Positions 1 through 11,798 of a stretch of 64,000 nucleotides of DNA are shown here, piece after piece. Numbering within the stretch: position 1 is the stretch's first letter; every line of letters begins with the position of its first letter. The position numbers were made by a program, and so were the translations under genes. Source of the DNA: Balanoglossus misakiensis (Eukaryota > Hemichordata); assembly GCA_040954595.2 (NCBI GenBank), contig CM082584.2:11346001-11410000 (forward strand), read 5' to 3'. A model generated the notes under the pieces. That model did not search any database. It worked only from the letters and a program-made list of their open reading frames with translations, and was not told the DNA's origin.

Positions 1-66
1 AGCATACAAAGTGTGAGCGATAACTGCGACCAGGGTTGACTGGACATGACTTAATTTTTTTTGTAC

Positions 67-3000
67 CTTGCTTCTTCATATCTTCCGGTGACCAACAACA
101 ATCCCCTAAGTGCAATGAAAGTGTCCCTGCCCCAGCACCTCATCACCCCTGTGGCAAAGTGTGGCAGTCCAGCTGCCATGGAGACGATGCACTGTTCCTT
201 TCTGCCGGTAGATTCATTGACTGTCATGGGTAGGTTCTTGAAGGTGGGCGAGAGTTGGGGCATCCGAGAGGTTTTCACTGTACCACAAAGCTGAACAGAT
301 CCGAGGGCCAGTGCACGCACAAACGATGAACCTTCTGACACAAAGCTGTGTAAATTAGACAGACAGAGACTATTATTAGGAGGGTTGCAAGTTATGTAGC
401 AATATTTGAAAATTAGACAACATGCATTCCATGGACCAACTTGTTCCACCCTTCATGAGTCACGTGACTTGCCACTGACCAATCACACGCAAGAACAGAA
501 GACACCTGCTTTAAGCATTAATTAAGCGACTGACCTTGACATTTGCTTCCATGCACACTCCAGCAGAATGGTGTAAGCGCCGACCATGATGGCGTCAAAG
601 TAACAGGGTATCAAGTATCTCGGGATCTTGCTCAGAGACAGGAAAACCGTCTCGAACCATTTGCCAAGCTAAACAGAAAGTCAAGCATACAAATTAGTAA
701 AAAAAATCAAGGGTTATTTGAACAACCTGTATACATCTTTCAAGCAAAGTAATGAGGAATTAAATCTGAAGCAATGGACTTACATCTTTTGTACCCTTGC
801 AAAACATGAGTCTCTTGGCAATGTAGCCAGGGAACCAATCGCCCTGTCGCAGATTCTCGCACAGCGGGTGACCCAGGTCGTTGCTAGGTCGGATCTTGGC
901 CAGCACAGACATCAACCCTACCAAGACAGAGAAAATAAAGATATGGTTAATTCACTTCAGAATCATGGCGACAATCGCAGTAAACCATCACAATATTACA
1001 CGCAACATTATAAGCCAGAAGTTTGAACAGATTCCACAGCTGAAAATCCCAATCATCAAACTTCCAATCACCAGCAACTTACCTTGCAGACCGCAGTAAA
1101 CCAGATGTCCATGATCCGGTATGTGATAGGCGCCGAATCCATGGCCGTCGTCCCGCTCCTCCGCGTCACAGCGGTACAGCACGCGGTTGAGATGGCTCAG
1201 CGTCAGCTTGGCGGCGATGCTCTGGAAATCCATGCTCCGGTTTTGCCGCAGTGTTCCGCTCATGGATCGCATACGGAAGCCGAACTGATTGATGCAGGAA
1301 CGCGTGAAGGACACTGCTGTCCGGGCGCTGGGACTCAGGGAGACTCTGTTGAGAATGTCACTCGTGTAAATCAATTGTAACAAATCACAAATGTAACAAT
1401 TTGCATCAAATTACTCTTTCTGTTTACAATCCCCCCCACCAATAATATCCACTTCTCTCATGTACCTAAAGGATAATCCCTACCTGAAAGCGATGACACT
1501 TCCTGGTGGGAAGTTGATGAAATCCACCTCCTGCACGGGTGAGTTGATGTCACCATCGTCCGAGAGTTCGCACACGCTGCTGCCGTACAACTGTATATGT
1601 TCCTGCAGTTCCAGTTTGTAGTTGCAGAGTCCGTTGATGTGACTTTTGGACTTGGCATACTGCGAGTTGTTCTTGTGGACGAGTCTGGCTTCCAGGATAA
1701 TCTCCTCCAGGTGACCTGCAGCGATAAGAAACATTGGCAGGAATTCCAAATGAACCACCTCACCACCAAACTTTGGATCAACCACAGTCCTATTGAAACA
1801 GACTTGTATATGTCACCATTTGCATTATGGGAGAATTACGTGTCGTGTTTCTGAACAAGATCAAACTGGTTCAAACTGGTGTGGTTACCTGGGATACAGA
1901 GAGGTGGTACATGCCCAGTGTAGTTTGGATTGGTCGGATGAGAGAACGCTGTCCTGGCAACCAGAATGACTGACTGGTGAGTGACTGGACAATGCCGAGT
2001 GATCGCAACGATATCCTGATCAACTTGATCAACATACACCTGTCAACACAAAGCAAGACAGCAAGAGCGTGAATGTATCATTCTGCCATAAATGTCTGAA
2101 TTTGTTCCTTAAGAAACTCACTTGGACTGATTTTAGACATACTCCTGTTTTGTGTGTGAGGCTCATTACCTGGTTGAATTCAGCTGCTCCAAGGCTTTGA
2201 TGAAGGTAGTTCAGAGCTCTCTTGCCGGCAATGATGCCGGAACTCAGACTGACTTCTTCTACAGACCCCTTTGATGCCTCTTCATTCCACAATGGGTAGC
2301 TTCTCGTCTCTGTGACCACATCAATCTGGTAATTGAACAAAACACTGATTTTGTAGGGTATAACAGTAAAATTATTTTATGGCCCAGAAAAAATAGCAGA
2401 TGACAACATGCCTATTGATGCCATCAAACCAATAGCTGTGGCTGAAAGCAAACAGTACAATGTAGTTCTTTCAGGCTTGAAATTAACTTCCGCATCAGAT
2501 TTCATCAACAATTCTAGACGTCACTGGAAAAACCAACTTCGGCAACATGAAACGGCAGACCAACAGCTATTCATGGTCTTCAATGGTAGATAACTGTATT
2601 AATGTGCCAATTTAGCGTGGCAAAAAAAATCTCCCTTTTACACAAGAAGATTAACCTTTAGATTCTGTGGGGGGTCTATACAAGCTAGCCAAATCAGCCT
2701 CATAATCGACTATTCACAACTTACCTGATGGGGAACCAGCTCGTCGTAACCACGGCTACTGCCAGTAGCACAGCATGCCATGGCAACAATAGCAGCACTC
2801 GGCAAGAGATCATAAACAGACCGAATCTGCTCACAAAGATGATGAAAAGGGAAAAAAGATAAGAATACCGAGAAACCACCGGTGGCCAACTTTAATGTGT
2901 TTCTTTAAAATCAGACGTGTCCAGCTATTGATTAATATCTGCACTGCTTATACAGTGTTCTAGAGTTACACTCGGTTTGCAATATTACTTGTACTTGGTA

Positions 3001-6000
3001 CAAATTCATCAAGTTATTGAATTTCCCATTTAAACTAATATGTCTAATATTACATGGACTATTATTACTAATTACACATTTTTTTGTGCGTCTGAATCTA
3101 GTACTTGTTGCTAACAAAACTGTTTTTTTTGAAATTCAACACCAGAGAGATAAACAGCAACGACTGCTCAGACTTACTTCTACCGGGCACTTATTGTCGT
3201 GTGTCTGGTCCATGAATAACGCATGTGCCATTGTGGGAACTAACGGTCTGATCTGCGGCTGCAGGAATGACCCCACGGGCTCTCCTCCGTAACGGAAAAC
3301 CAGACGCCCTTCCTCGTGTGAATCCCAAGCATTGAGAGCCTCTGGAAATGACGAAACAGAACCGCAAACCCATTAGACAATCTTTCAGTGAATTACAGTT
3401 CATCAGTTACATACATGTACAATACTCTTGCACATCATCAAATTAAATTGATTCTGTCAATAGCTTCTGCAAGACTTCTCTCTGTTCACAGGTTCAGAGA
3501 TTACGAGTCACAAACAAAACTGTGACACTTAACACACAACTTGCAAGGGGCAGCTCATTTACCTCGTATGAGTGAGTTGATTCCCAGCCTGTTGACAAAG
3601 ATGTTATCAACATGCTCCGACTGGGTGAATAGTTCGGCAATCACGTACAAGTCATGGTTGACTTTGCGAGCTTCATCCAGCATGTACTGCAAGAGAAAAT
3701 CAAGTCAAGTTCAAGATTTCACCCCTATAGTCTCAACCTCTCTATTGAAAATGATTGGATTATACCAATGTGTGATGGTGAATGGGTTAAAACAGGGTCA
3801 TTACTCTGTTCCCGAGGTGGATTAACTGATGAATATCAGGTATTTATCACGTCCGAATATCACATTACCTCAGCCACGTGAATCGGTGTGCTGTGACAGT
3901 TATCAATTCGGATACCGTGGAAAAGACTGGCAGTTTCTCGGGTGTACTTAAGCATGTGCTCCCAGAGGAAAGGACAGTCCTGCGGGCTGTTCCCGTATCG
4001 CAGCTTGATGCTGTCCCCCCAGGGGATCAGCTCTCTCCTGAGGTACACTTTGGAGCCAGGCTCGGCAAAGTTCCTGAGGGGGTCGTCTCCCATCACCCAG
4101 CCGTTGTGGGCCCAGATGGATTCGGCCACTCTTTCGTCGGAGTTCGTGGTGGCCTCCTCCTGCGAGACATCTGTTCTGGTTTTCGATTTGGTGTCCGTTT
4201 CCTTCTCCCCGGGATGACTGAAATATCTGAAAACGAGAGCAAGATGCAATTGGCGGTGACGACTTACAGAGAGATTTGAAGATGAGCAAACACAAAACAA
4301 TGGTGACAAAAAGAGAAAGTTGGGCCTAATCACACTTCCCCCTCACCTGGGTACCACAGGATGCTTGATGCTGACCGTGCCCAGTTGAGGTCCGTGGGGC
4401 TGCGTAAAGTGGTAGCTGAGGTTGCAGATGACGTTGTCGACTGCCTTCACGACATCGTCCCTCATCTCGTTGTCGGCTTGCGAGTTGAGCCCGTGCAGGT
4501 GGTTTCTGAAGGAGGCGCAGCAAAGGTCGATGCGCTCTTCCTCTGTGTCTGCTTCGGGCCTTTAGAAAGAAAGAAAAGTTATAAGTTATAAGTCTATGAA
4601 TAATCCCAGCATGATTATACATGGTACACACAAAAAAAATGATAAAATTTCAAAACATCTATTTAATATTGGCAAAACTCTGACATACTGCAAATGTAAA
4701 TAAGTACCTTTTGACATTAAACACTGCCAGTGCCTTGTCCATATCAACTGTTGACTCCAGGCGTTGATATTTCCGATCCTGAATCAGCTCAACTTCATCC
4801 TTGCTGGGTTCATCCCCGGGGGCCGTAGCTATGGTAACAAGAGCACACCGCAGATTTGGTGACTTATTTCATTATTCTCCACTGCGGTCTGTCCGCATTA
4901 TCTTGTCAAAAACATGTGCTCGGATAAAAACCGACAGAGCCTGCCAAGGACATGCCTGCCGACTTTCATTAGACTGGAGGCAACTCATTGATAAACAGAC
5001 ACTTCCAAATGTACATTAATTACTGTGCTCTGGAAATGGACAAAAACGCGAGCACGAAAGGAAATTCACATTATATGAAACGGACAACCCAACTTTTGTT
5101 TTTACCTGATGCTAGTTGCTGGAATTGTTGTACTTGTTTGTCCACATTGGTCTGCAAGAATTCAGACAATTTGTACTTTGGCAAGATGTCGTGGAGTAGT
5201 ACGGACCTTATTATCTGCAAGAGGGGAAAAAACACAAGAACAATTAAGGAAAATGTTGAACAGTTTGTGGAAAGAATCAGTCTGAGTAAAACATGAGTGA
5301 ACTTAGCATTAATCGGTCTAAGATTCAAACAAAACAAAAATATACCCGCATCGCTTTATGCACTTACTTGCAAATGGTTATCGTTATTGATCTCTTTGGA
5401 GATTCCCTTGTGTTCCCACTTGCCATCAATCAGATCCAGGGTGAAATGCCACAGCACTCTGTCCAGCACGTACGCCGGTCGGAGATGCGGAGAGTTGACC
5501 AGGTTGTAGGCACACTCCGGGTGTTCCTTCACCCAGGGGCTGTCGTAGGAAGTGTGGTTCCACACCACGTCGGTGATGCTCACCATTCCCCATTCCTTGT
5601 TGAGTTTCTGCACGAGGCGGCCCACCTGCTCGTTGCTCGGCTTCTGGCCGTCGTACTGGAAGCCGGGGTTGAACGCGTGCTGGTCCCTCAGCGAGTAGGA
5701 GGAGTTGGAGCCGCCCAGCTCCTGCAGGGGCGTGAAGTGCAAGCCGTTGTAGCCGGACTCCTTGGCCACCTGGATGCATTTCTCCCAGCGGTTGAACTGG
5801 CCCAGACTCTTGGCCAGCACTGTCTGCACGCAGAGGCAGTCTAGCGGCAGGGGCTCGTCATCGCCGATCTTCAGAGTGGGATCCACGACAAAGTAGCCAG
5901 ACCCTTGTTTTTTTTGCCTGCAAGCCAATTGTCACAGGGAAATGACTGATATTAAGCAAGAAATTTGATGACAGTACACAGCAATATATTGCTTACTTTC

Positions 6001-8349
6001 AAGTCAGCTAGTTGCTTGGAAACCAATTTATTTCATAGTAAGAAAATGGCTAACATCTCAATTAACTTTGGCATATTTCTGGTCAATTATTGGTATTCAA
6101 AATAACTAATCCGCAAAATTAAGACAAGAATTGGAAATAATTCTCCTCAAGCTTCTAGATATTTGCAAAGCTCACCAGTCACTGAAAGTGAAGAAATACT
6201 GGAAGGAACCAGCACGGTGTAGGAGGACTTCACAATAGCTGTCCGACTGGTCACATTTTGTCTTGCTGTATGAATGCCATGGCAACTCATAGTATTCTCC
6301 TCTGTCGAATTGTTTCTCTGTAGTTGGTGGATGGTTGCAGAACACTCGCACTTTCAAGTGTTGTATAGATGGGCCGAGAATGAAATGCAGCTTCCATCCT
6401 GTCAACAGGGGGAGAACATTTGATTAACTGGCAAGCATGAAGTATTAACACCACGATCTCATACATCGCAACTGAAACATGATATTTTTAGATGCCCAGG
6501 AGATAAGAAATGCTAGGGATTTTATCTGCACACAAAAATGTTTATTCAATTATATGGATGGATTGGCCAAAACAGATTATATTGCTGAAAGGGTGCACAT
6601 TAAAGTATAGAGTAAAACTGGATGATATCTTATGAAATGAAAAACGCATATAACTGGTAAAAAAGCGGCCCGTGCTGTGGGGTTTAATTAAGGTTATATG
6701 CACTTAAGAACAGAACGCAGTCCATACAATCAAGAGACAGGTGCAGATGATACCAGGATCAACACTTGTATAACTCTGATCTATCTTGCTCTGATATCCT
6801 CTGTACTTTATGAGGACTTCTGTCTGGTAGACTTAGTCATCAATCATGTTACTGATGCCCTCAGCAAATGCGTGTGACCTTCATTTGAAAACAGTACAAT
6901 ATCTACTGCACAGAATTCATCCCTATTGTTGCGCTTAAAAACAAACCAGGTTGATTTGAATTTTATGATTTCTTCCTTGAATGTCCCGTTGTTATGAAGG
7001 GTTTTCTGTTGCACCAGGACGTGTCAATAACAAGCCTTGCTCAAGGACTGTCCGTGTTTTATAAATAAATCGAAAAACTATTCTTGGTATTTGGTCTAGC
7101 TTGCAAGAATTTCTTAAGCACTGGAGTGACCACTGTACTTAAGCAAGTTGTCCTACTGTGAAAATGTCACAATGCCAAGAATATCAATGAATGATGCGTT
7201 AAATTTAATACTGCCACAGTGTTGAAACTGTCCCAGGTGACAACTGCAACATTATGGTTATAGCCCCCATCTAGTCTAAGATAATCTCACCACACAATTC
7301 TTAAGTGTGATGACGTGAATACACTGATAATGGTAATATGTTAGGTTATCGTGTTGCCAAGAGACACTAGGTGAAACAGTTGCTATCTGGGAACATTACC
7401 ATAAAAAGTACAGTACTGTATTTGATATTGAAAAGTACAACTGAAAAGTATACCATTGCAAGCATCATAGGTAAACACCTTGATTACATAATATTACACA
7501 AGAGAATACAAAACAAAGTAATTTACAGTGAGTGAATAACAATAGGAGAAAACTCACAATGGTGTTTATAAACAACATTGCAATGAACACATAAAAATTC
7601 AACCTTAAAAACAAATACTACATCATACATTTTATTACAGTATAAAGTATTACATTGTATATCAATAGCTGACTGTGTTTAGTGTACCCAAGTTTTACAT
7701 GCATTCTTGATTGATACAGTTTAGCTGTGTTCAGGCCTTGCACTTTCTTTTTGGACCAAAGCCAAAACACTATACTGTAAACAGACATTTAAATCCTGCA
7801 TGGTCACCTAGTGTCAAACCACAAATGGTTGTCAGTTTCACACAAAAAGCTAGGTGTCTTTAATGTAAATGCATAAATAGACCAAAACAGTTGATTTTTT
7901 AAATATGATCCTGATGAAGGATTTTTTTAAATTTAAAGTCCAACTGTTGGGTGTACATTTCACCAGACAGAATAATCAATAGCGACAAAGGTTAACTGCA
8001 GGTGCCTGATCAGCAAAATTGAGATGAATTCCATGACAAGCACTTAGTACTAGTATCACGTAATTATGACTGATAATTGAGAAACATGTCATGTCAGTGA
8101 TCTATAAACCCACACATTTCTGCATAAAGGGGGCACTATGCACTAGTGACTTGACATATAGTGGCCGATCTTGTGTTTTCAAGCATATCCGCATGAAAAT
8201 AGCACCCCGCCCCGCCCACCCCGGACTAAGCTGATCACCGGGTCGGAGATCTGAACTTGCAAACGTCACTCACCTTTCTGTAGCCTATATAGAGTAGTGT
8301 TCAGATGCTCGCCGTCATTTAAAAGTAGACGCCTCACTTGATCCCCCAT
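67..8349 (-). CDS. AGL: Glycogen debranching enzyme (amylo-alpha-1,6-glucosidase, 4-alpha-glucanotransferase), 3' end missing
   Basis: This cytosolic two-activity enzyme moves a maltotriosyl group from a glycogen branch and then hydrolyses the alpha-1,6 glucose. Seventeen coding exons join in phase: 8274-8349, 6176-6398, 5368-5917, 5106-5214, 4708-4828, 4347-4559, 3869-4226, 3563-3686, 3178-3341, 2725-2826, 2170-2325, 1889-2039, 1484-1715, 1083-1345, 784-917, 535-668 and 67-345. They give about 1,129 residues of a protein near 1,530 in vertebrates. The start [18 protein letters not shown] matches the vertebrate N-terminus in layout. The transferase catalytic residues are visible: Asp539 in RIDNCHS, Glu568 in AELFT and Asp640 in THDN. 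The last exon in the window reaches [12 protein letters not shown], near the start of the glucosidase domain; the rest lies left of base 1. An insert of about 20 polar residues (KETDTKSK onward) precedes [11 protein letters not shown]. The gene is divergent from YJU2B. Identification is very secure; exon edges were set by eye. Confidence 0.97.
6399..8273 (-). other. AGL intron 1, no gene seen
   Basis: This 1.9 kb intron separates the first AGL coding exon from the exon starting GWKLHF. It is AT-rich, with no open frame resembling a protein and no recognisable repeat family. A GC-box-like run (CCCCGCCCCGCCCACCCC, about 8204-8221) lies just inside it, close to exon 1, and may belong to the AGL promoter region. 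Confidence 0.7.
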
Positions 8350-9008
8350 GTTTCTCTAATATTCGCAGGCAGTTTCGTGTTCTGACCGGGTGCTTCAACA
8401 GTGTCCTTCAAGTTGAACTCTAAAAGTATACGTGACTTAGGGCAGTCTTCCTCCCACGTTTGTGTGACAGGAATATTTCCAGGTATTCCCGATCGGAAAC
8501 AAATAAATCTAAAATCTATACAATCATACGATCGCGGTAATTCCACGTCTAATTACGACTGTCAAAGAGGAATGTACACAACCGGTTTGTTGCATCGGCC
8601 TTGGCGATCACCCGGCCTCTGCTTGCTAAGCGACCGGAAACTGATCACACGACAGAGTCAGAACTTGACGATTTTCAGCGCTGATGATGTCGGAGAAGTT
8701 GTCTAGACATACCCAACTGATCAAAGTAACCCTACAAATACAGAGACTTTCCCCGGTACGTCGATCGATCCAGCAGTACGTCCACCGGTACGTCGGAGAT
8801 CGGGATGGACAGAGATGAACTCTACAGCTGAGACAGTTATATGCAAATACGTATTCATGAGTAATCAAGAAATCCAGGTCTCGTACTTTCTCGAACAAAC
8901 GTCGGTCAAAGTTCACTGGCGAGAAGAAATCAACTATCCTGTGATGTGCTGACACAGTCCGGTGACACAGACGTTTTTCCGCTGTTATAACCGCAATTTT
9001 GTGTCAAA
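8350..9008. promoter_or_regulatory. Divergent AGL / YJU2B promoter region
   Basis: The start codons of AGL (8349, minus) and YJU2B (9009, plus) are 659 bp apart and point away from each other, so this stretch must hold both 5' UTRs and a shared or paired promoter. No TATA box was found. Transcription starts cannot be placed from sequence alone. Confidence 0.6.
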
Positions 9009-11034
9009 ATGGTAAGTATTTTTGCATTCTATGAAGATCAACTCTGATTATTCGTTAAATGACGCCGAAATGTTGTGTGTACTGCAGGAATATACTGAAA
9101 ATCTCGCTCAAATGTTCAAGATCAATGGAGTAATACATACACACATACCTTATATAAACAACTCTCCATTACAGGGTGAACGCAAAGGAACCAACAAGTA
9201 TTACCCACCAGATTTTGATCCAGCTAAACACAAATCATTAAACGGTTACCATGGTGTTCATCCGCTGAGGGAGAGAGCTCGAAAACTAAATAAGGGAATA
9301 TTGATCATCCGATTTGAATTACCATACAACATCTGGTGTGGTGGCTGTAACAAACATGTTGGAATGGGTAAGTAGTTTAAAGAATCTTTTTCTTTGTCAT
9401 GGTGTACTTCTCTGCACAAAGTGTGCTGTTTGTGTCGACTCACAAACCAACAATTCTTCAATGTGTTTTCAGGCGTCAGATACAATGCAGAGAAGACGAA
9501 GGTGGGCAGCTACTACACAACACCAATCTATCGATTCAGGATGAAGTGCCACCTGTGTGACAACCACTTTGAAATTGAGACTGATCCCAAGAACATGGAG
9601 TATGTCATCGTGAGTGGCGCAAGAAGAAAGAATGAGAAATGGGACCCAGAGGAAAATGAGCAAGTCGCACCAGAGGGTAAGGATGGCATGGTCTTCTTGG
9701 TACTTCAGTGAGAAGTCCAAATGCAACCTGTCTAAACTGGACCATATAATCTAATTTGGTTTGGTGACCACTTTAGACAGGTTTTAGTGTATTTTATTTG
9801 AGTTTAAGTATCCCTGCACTATGACCTTATAATTTTCAAAATTCACCTAATGTATACATGCATGAATTCATTAGTTGTAATTTTTTTTCTACAGACAGGG
9901 AAACCACCAAAAAGCTTGCTACTGATCCAATGTACAAACTTGAACATGGAGTTGAGGACAGGAAGAAATCCGAGATCATCATTCCGACACTTTCTGAACT
10001 GGAAGAAGTGCAGTCTGAGTGGAAAGATGACTACATGATGAATAAGATGCTGAGAAGCAAATTTAGAGTATGAAATATTCCATTATTGTTGCACGAAAGA
10101 TCTCTCGTTTCTATCTATCAGACAAATCAGAAAAGAAATGTTTGGTCTTCTTACTTCAGACACAAATGGTTTGTATCACACAGTAAAGTTTACTTCTCAA
10201 GGTTTTCAGAGTTTTGCGTTGGCTACATTAATATAAACAAAAGTAACTAGTTTCTTCTATGCTGATGATTTTCCTCTCAATTTTTGTTACAGCATGAAAA
10301 GGTAGATTTGAATAAAGCCGCTGAACAGGATCAAGCACTATTGAAGAAATCATCGCTCGACATCGAGTTGGTACCGGAGAATGAACAAGATGTAAAATTA
10401 GCTGCCCTGATGAAGTACAGGACAGTGAGATGTAAGTATCCAGTTTATTGTAATTTTCAATATAAATCAACATCTAGAATCCAGATTACATTAATTTTAT
10501 TTCACTGGTTTTTATTTAACAGCGTTTGAAGATAAAAAGAGAGACAAGAGAAAGGAAATATTGAATAAACCCCTGTTTGAATCCACCGCAAGCCCAAAGG
10601 ATCAAAAACTGGTGAATGCAAAGAAGAGATTAGGACTTGACAAAAAGCACAATGTGTCTTCAGCAATGTGGGATCTAACACCAGGGAAAAAGAACTCCCC
10701 AGTCACAAGTACTGGTAATCTGGGCTTTGGAATTGTCAGAAAGAAATGCACCACTACTGTTGTTAATCGAAATGAAGTGGACAGTGAAAAACAAACTCAG
10801 ACACAGGAAACAACGCCCTCTTTAGATCAGAACTTTGGCAGCACAGACAATTCATCAGCATTCAGTGTTGATGGACAAACTTGCACAAGCAGTGCTGTGC
10901 TACCACAGATTTTAAAATCAGAGAGGACCTCAACTGTAGGAGATAGTAATGGGAACAGCGATAGTTCAGAGATCCCCAAGATGCTTGTGTCTTGTGACTA
11001 TGGAAGTAGCGAGGAGAGTGACCCAAGTCTTTAG
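9009..11034 (+). CDS. YJU2B: Splicing factor of the YJU2/CWC16 family (CCDC130)
   Basis: The family acts in the nucleus with the spliceosome around the catalytic steps; YJU2B is the second animal paralogue beside YJU2. Six exons join in phase: 9009-9011, 9175-9367, 9473-9676, 9895-10067, 10293-10431 and 10523-11034, giving 407 residues. The first coding exon carries only the ATG, and exon 2 continues with GERKGTNKYYPPDFDP, as in the vertebrate protein. Conserved parts are a zinc-binding pair CGGC (WCGGCNKH) and CHLC, then GVRYNAEKTKVGSYYTTPIY and YVIVSGARRKNEKWD. The basic middle (ERDQAL-like AEQDQALLKK) and an acidic, serine-rich tail ending SSEESDPSL follow. The C-terminal third is low-complexity and poorly conserved, as usual in the family. 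It converges on the kelch gene downstream. Confidence 0.96.
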
Positions 11035-11087
11035 CAATGGCAAAGAAAATTTCCATCTTTTTTTCACTGTCATGACTGTAACTGGAT

Positions 11088-11093
11088 AATAAA
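11088..11093 (+). terminator. Poly(A) signal of YJU2B
   Basis: AATAAA lies 54 nt after the stop codon in an AT-rich stretch, at the expected place for the end of a compact 3' UTR. Confidence 0.6.
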
Positions 11094-11490
11094 ATTTTAT
11101 ATTTCAAGTTTCATGCTCTGGTCTGTTGCTATTATTGCTAATTATATCTTCCACCTGTCCCCAAGTTCAGATCATGATTCTCAAAATGATTTCCCCAATG
11201 AACTTTTAAAAGCAGTGAGTTTGGGTTACCTCGCATTATTCTATTGTGCTCATCTCAGCTCATACATTACATAGTATTACATAATCTTTCACTGTTCATA
11301 GTTACACACATTTGGCCGGTTTTATTATGCTTTATTGCATTGGTATCTTTACAGTTTCATAACAATATCAGTACAATGACTTCTTATTCAAAAAGGAAAG
11401 TTCATTAGTAAAACGACATGCATATTTATTCAATATGTACACATGTACTGAAGTCTCACAATCATCTGGTTGCAAAATCTAGAGCTGTGT

Positions 11491-11496
11491 TTTATT
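11491..11496 (-). terminator. Candidate poly(A) signal of the kelch gene
   Basis: TTTATT on the plus strand reads AATAAA on the minus strand, about 300 nt after the stop of the BTB-kelch gene. The 11,035-11,798 stretch between the two converging genes otherwise looks like 3' UTR and spacer only. Confidence 0.4.
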
Positions 11497-11798
11497 TCAT
11501 TCATAAAATATACAAAAGTTAGAATTGTTAAGGGTGTGGTACAAGCCCATTTGGCATCTCGGGTACATGTACGCTTCCAAAGTTAAAATTCTACCCTGCT
11601 GCTACACTTATTTCTGTAAATGTATTCAGTGTCTTGTAAGTTGTAAGCCCTCTGGTCTGGATGTGGCAGCCAAGCTGTGCAAGGATACATACAGTTTTCG
11701 TAAATATCAATATACACTAAGTAATAACTACTGTTTGGCAAGTACAGTGCTGAAGTCCATTACAGGCTTGCTTTATCATCTTCAAACACTGAACATGT

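Noticed and set aside
3878-4279. 133-codon plus-strand open frame
   Set aside because: Antisense to AGL exon 3869-4226.
5293-5844. 183-codon plus-strand open frame
   Set aside because: Antisense of the large AGL exon at 5368-5917, whose minus-strand frame clearly encodes the debranching enzyme.
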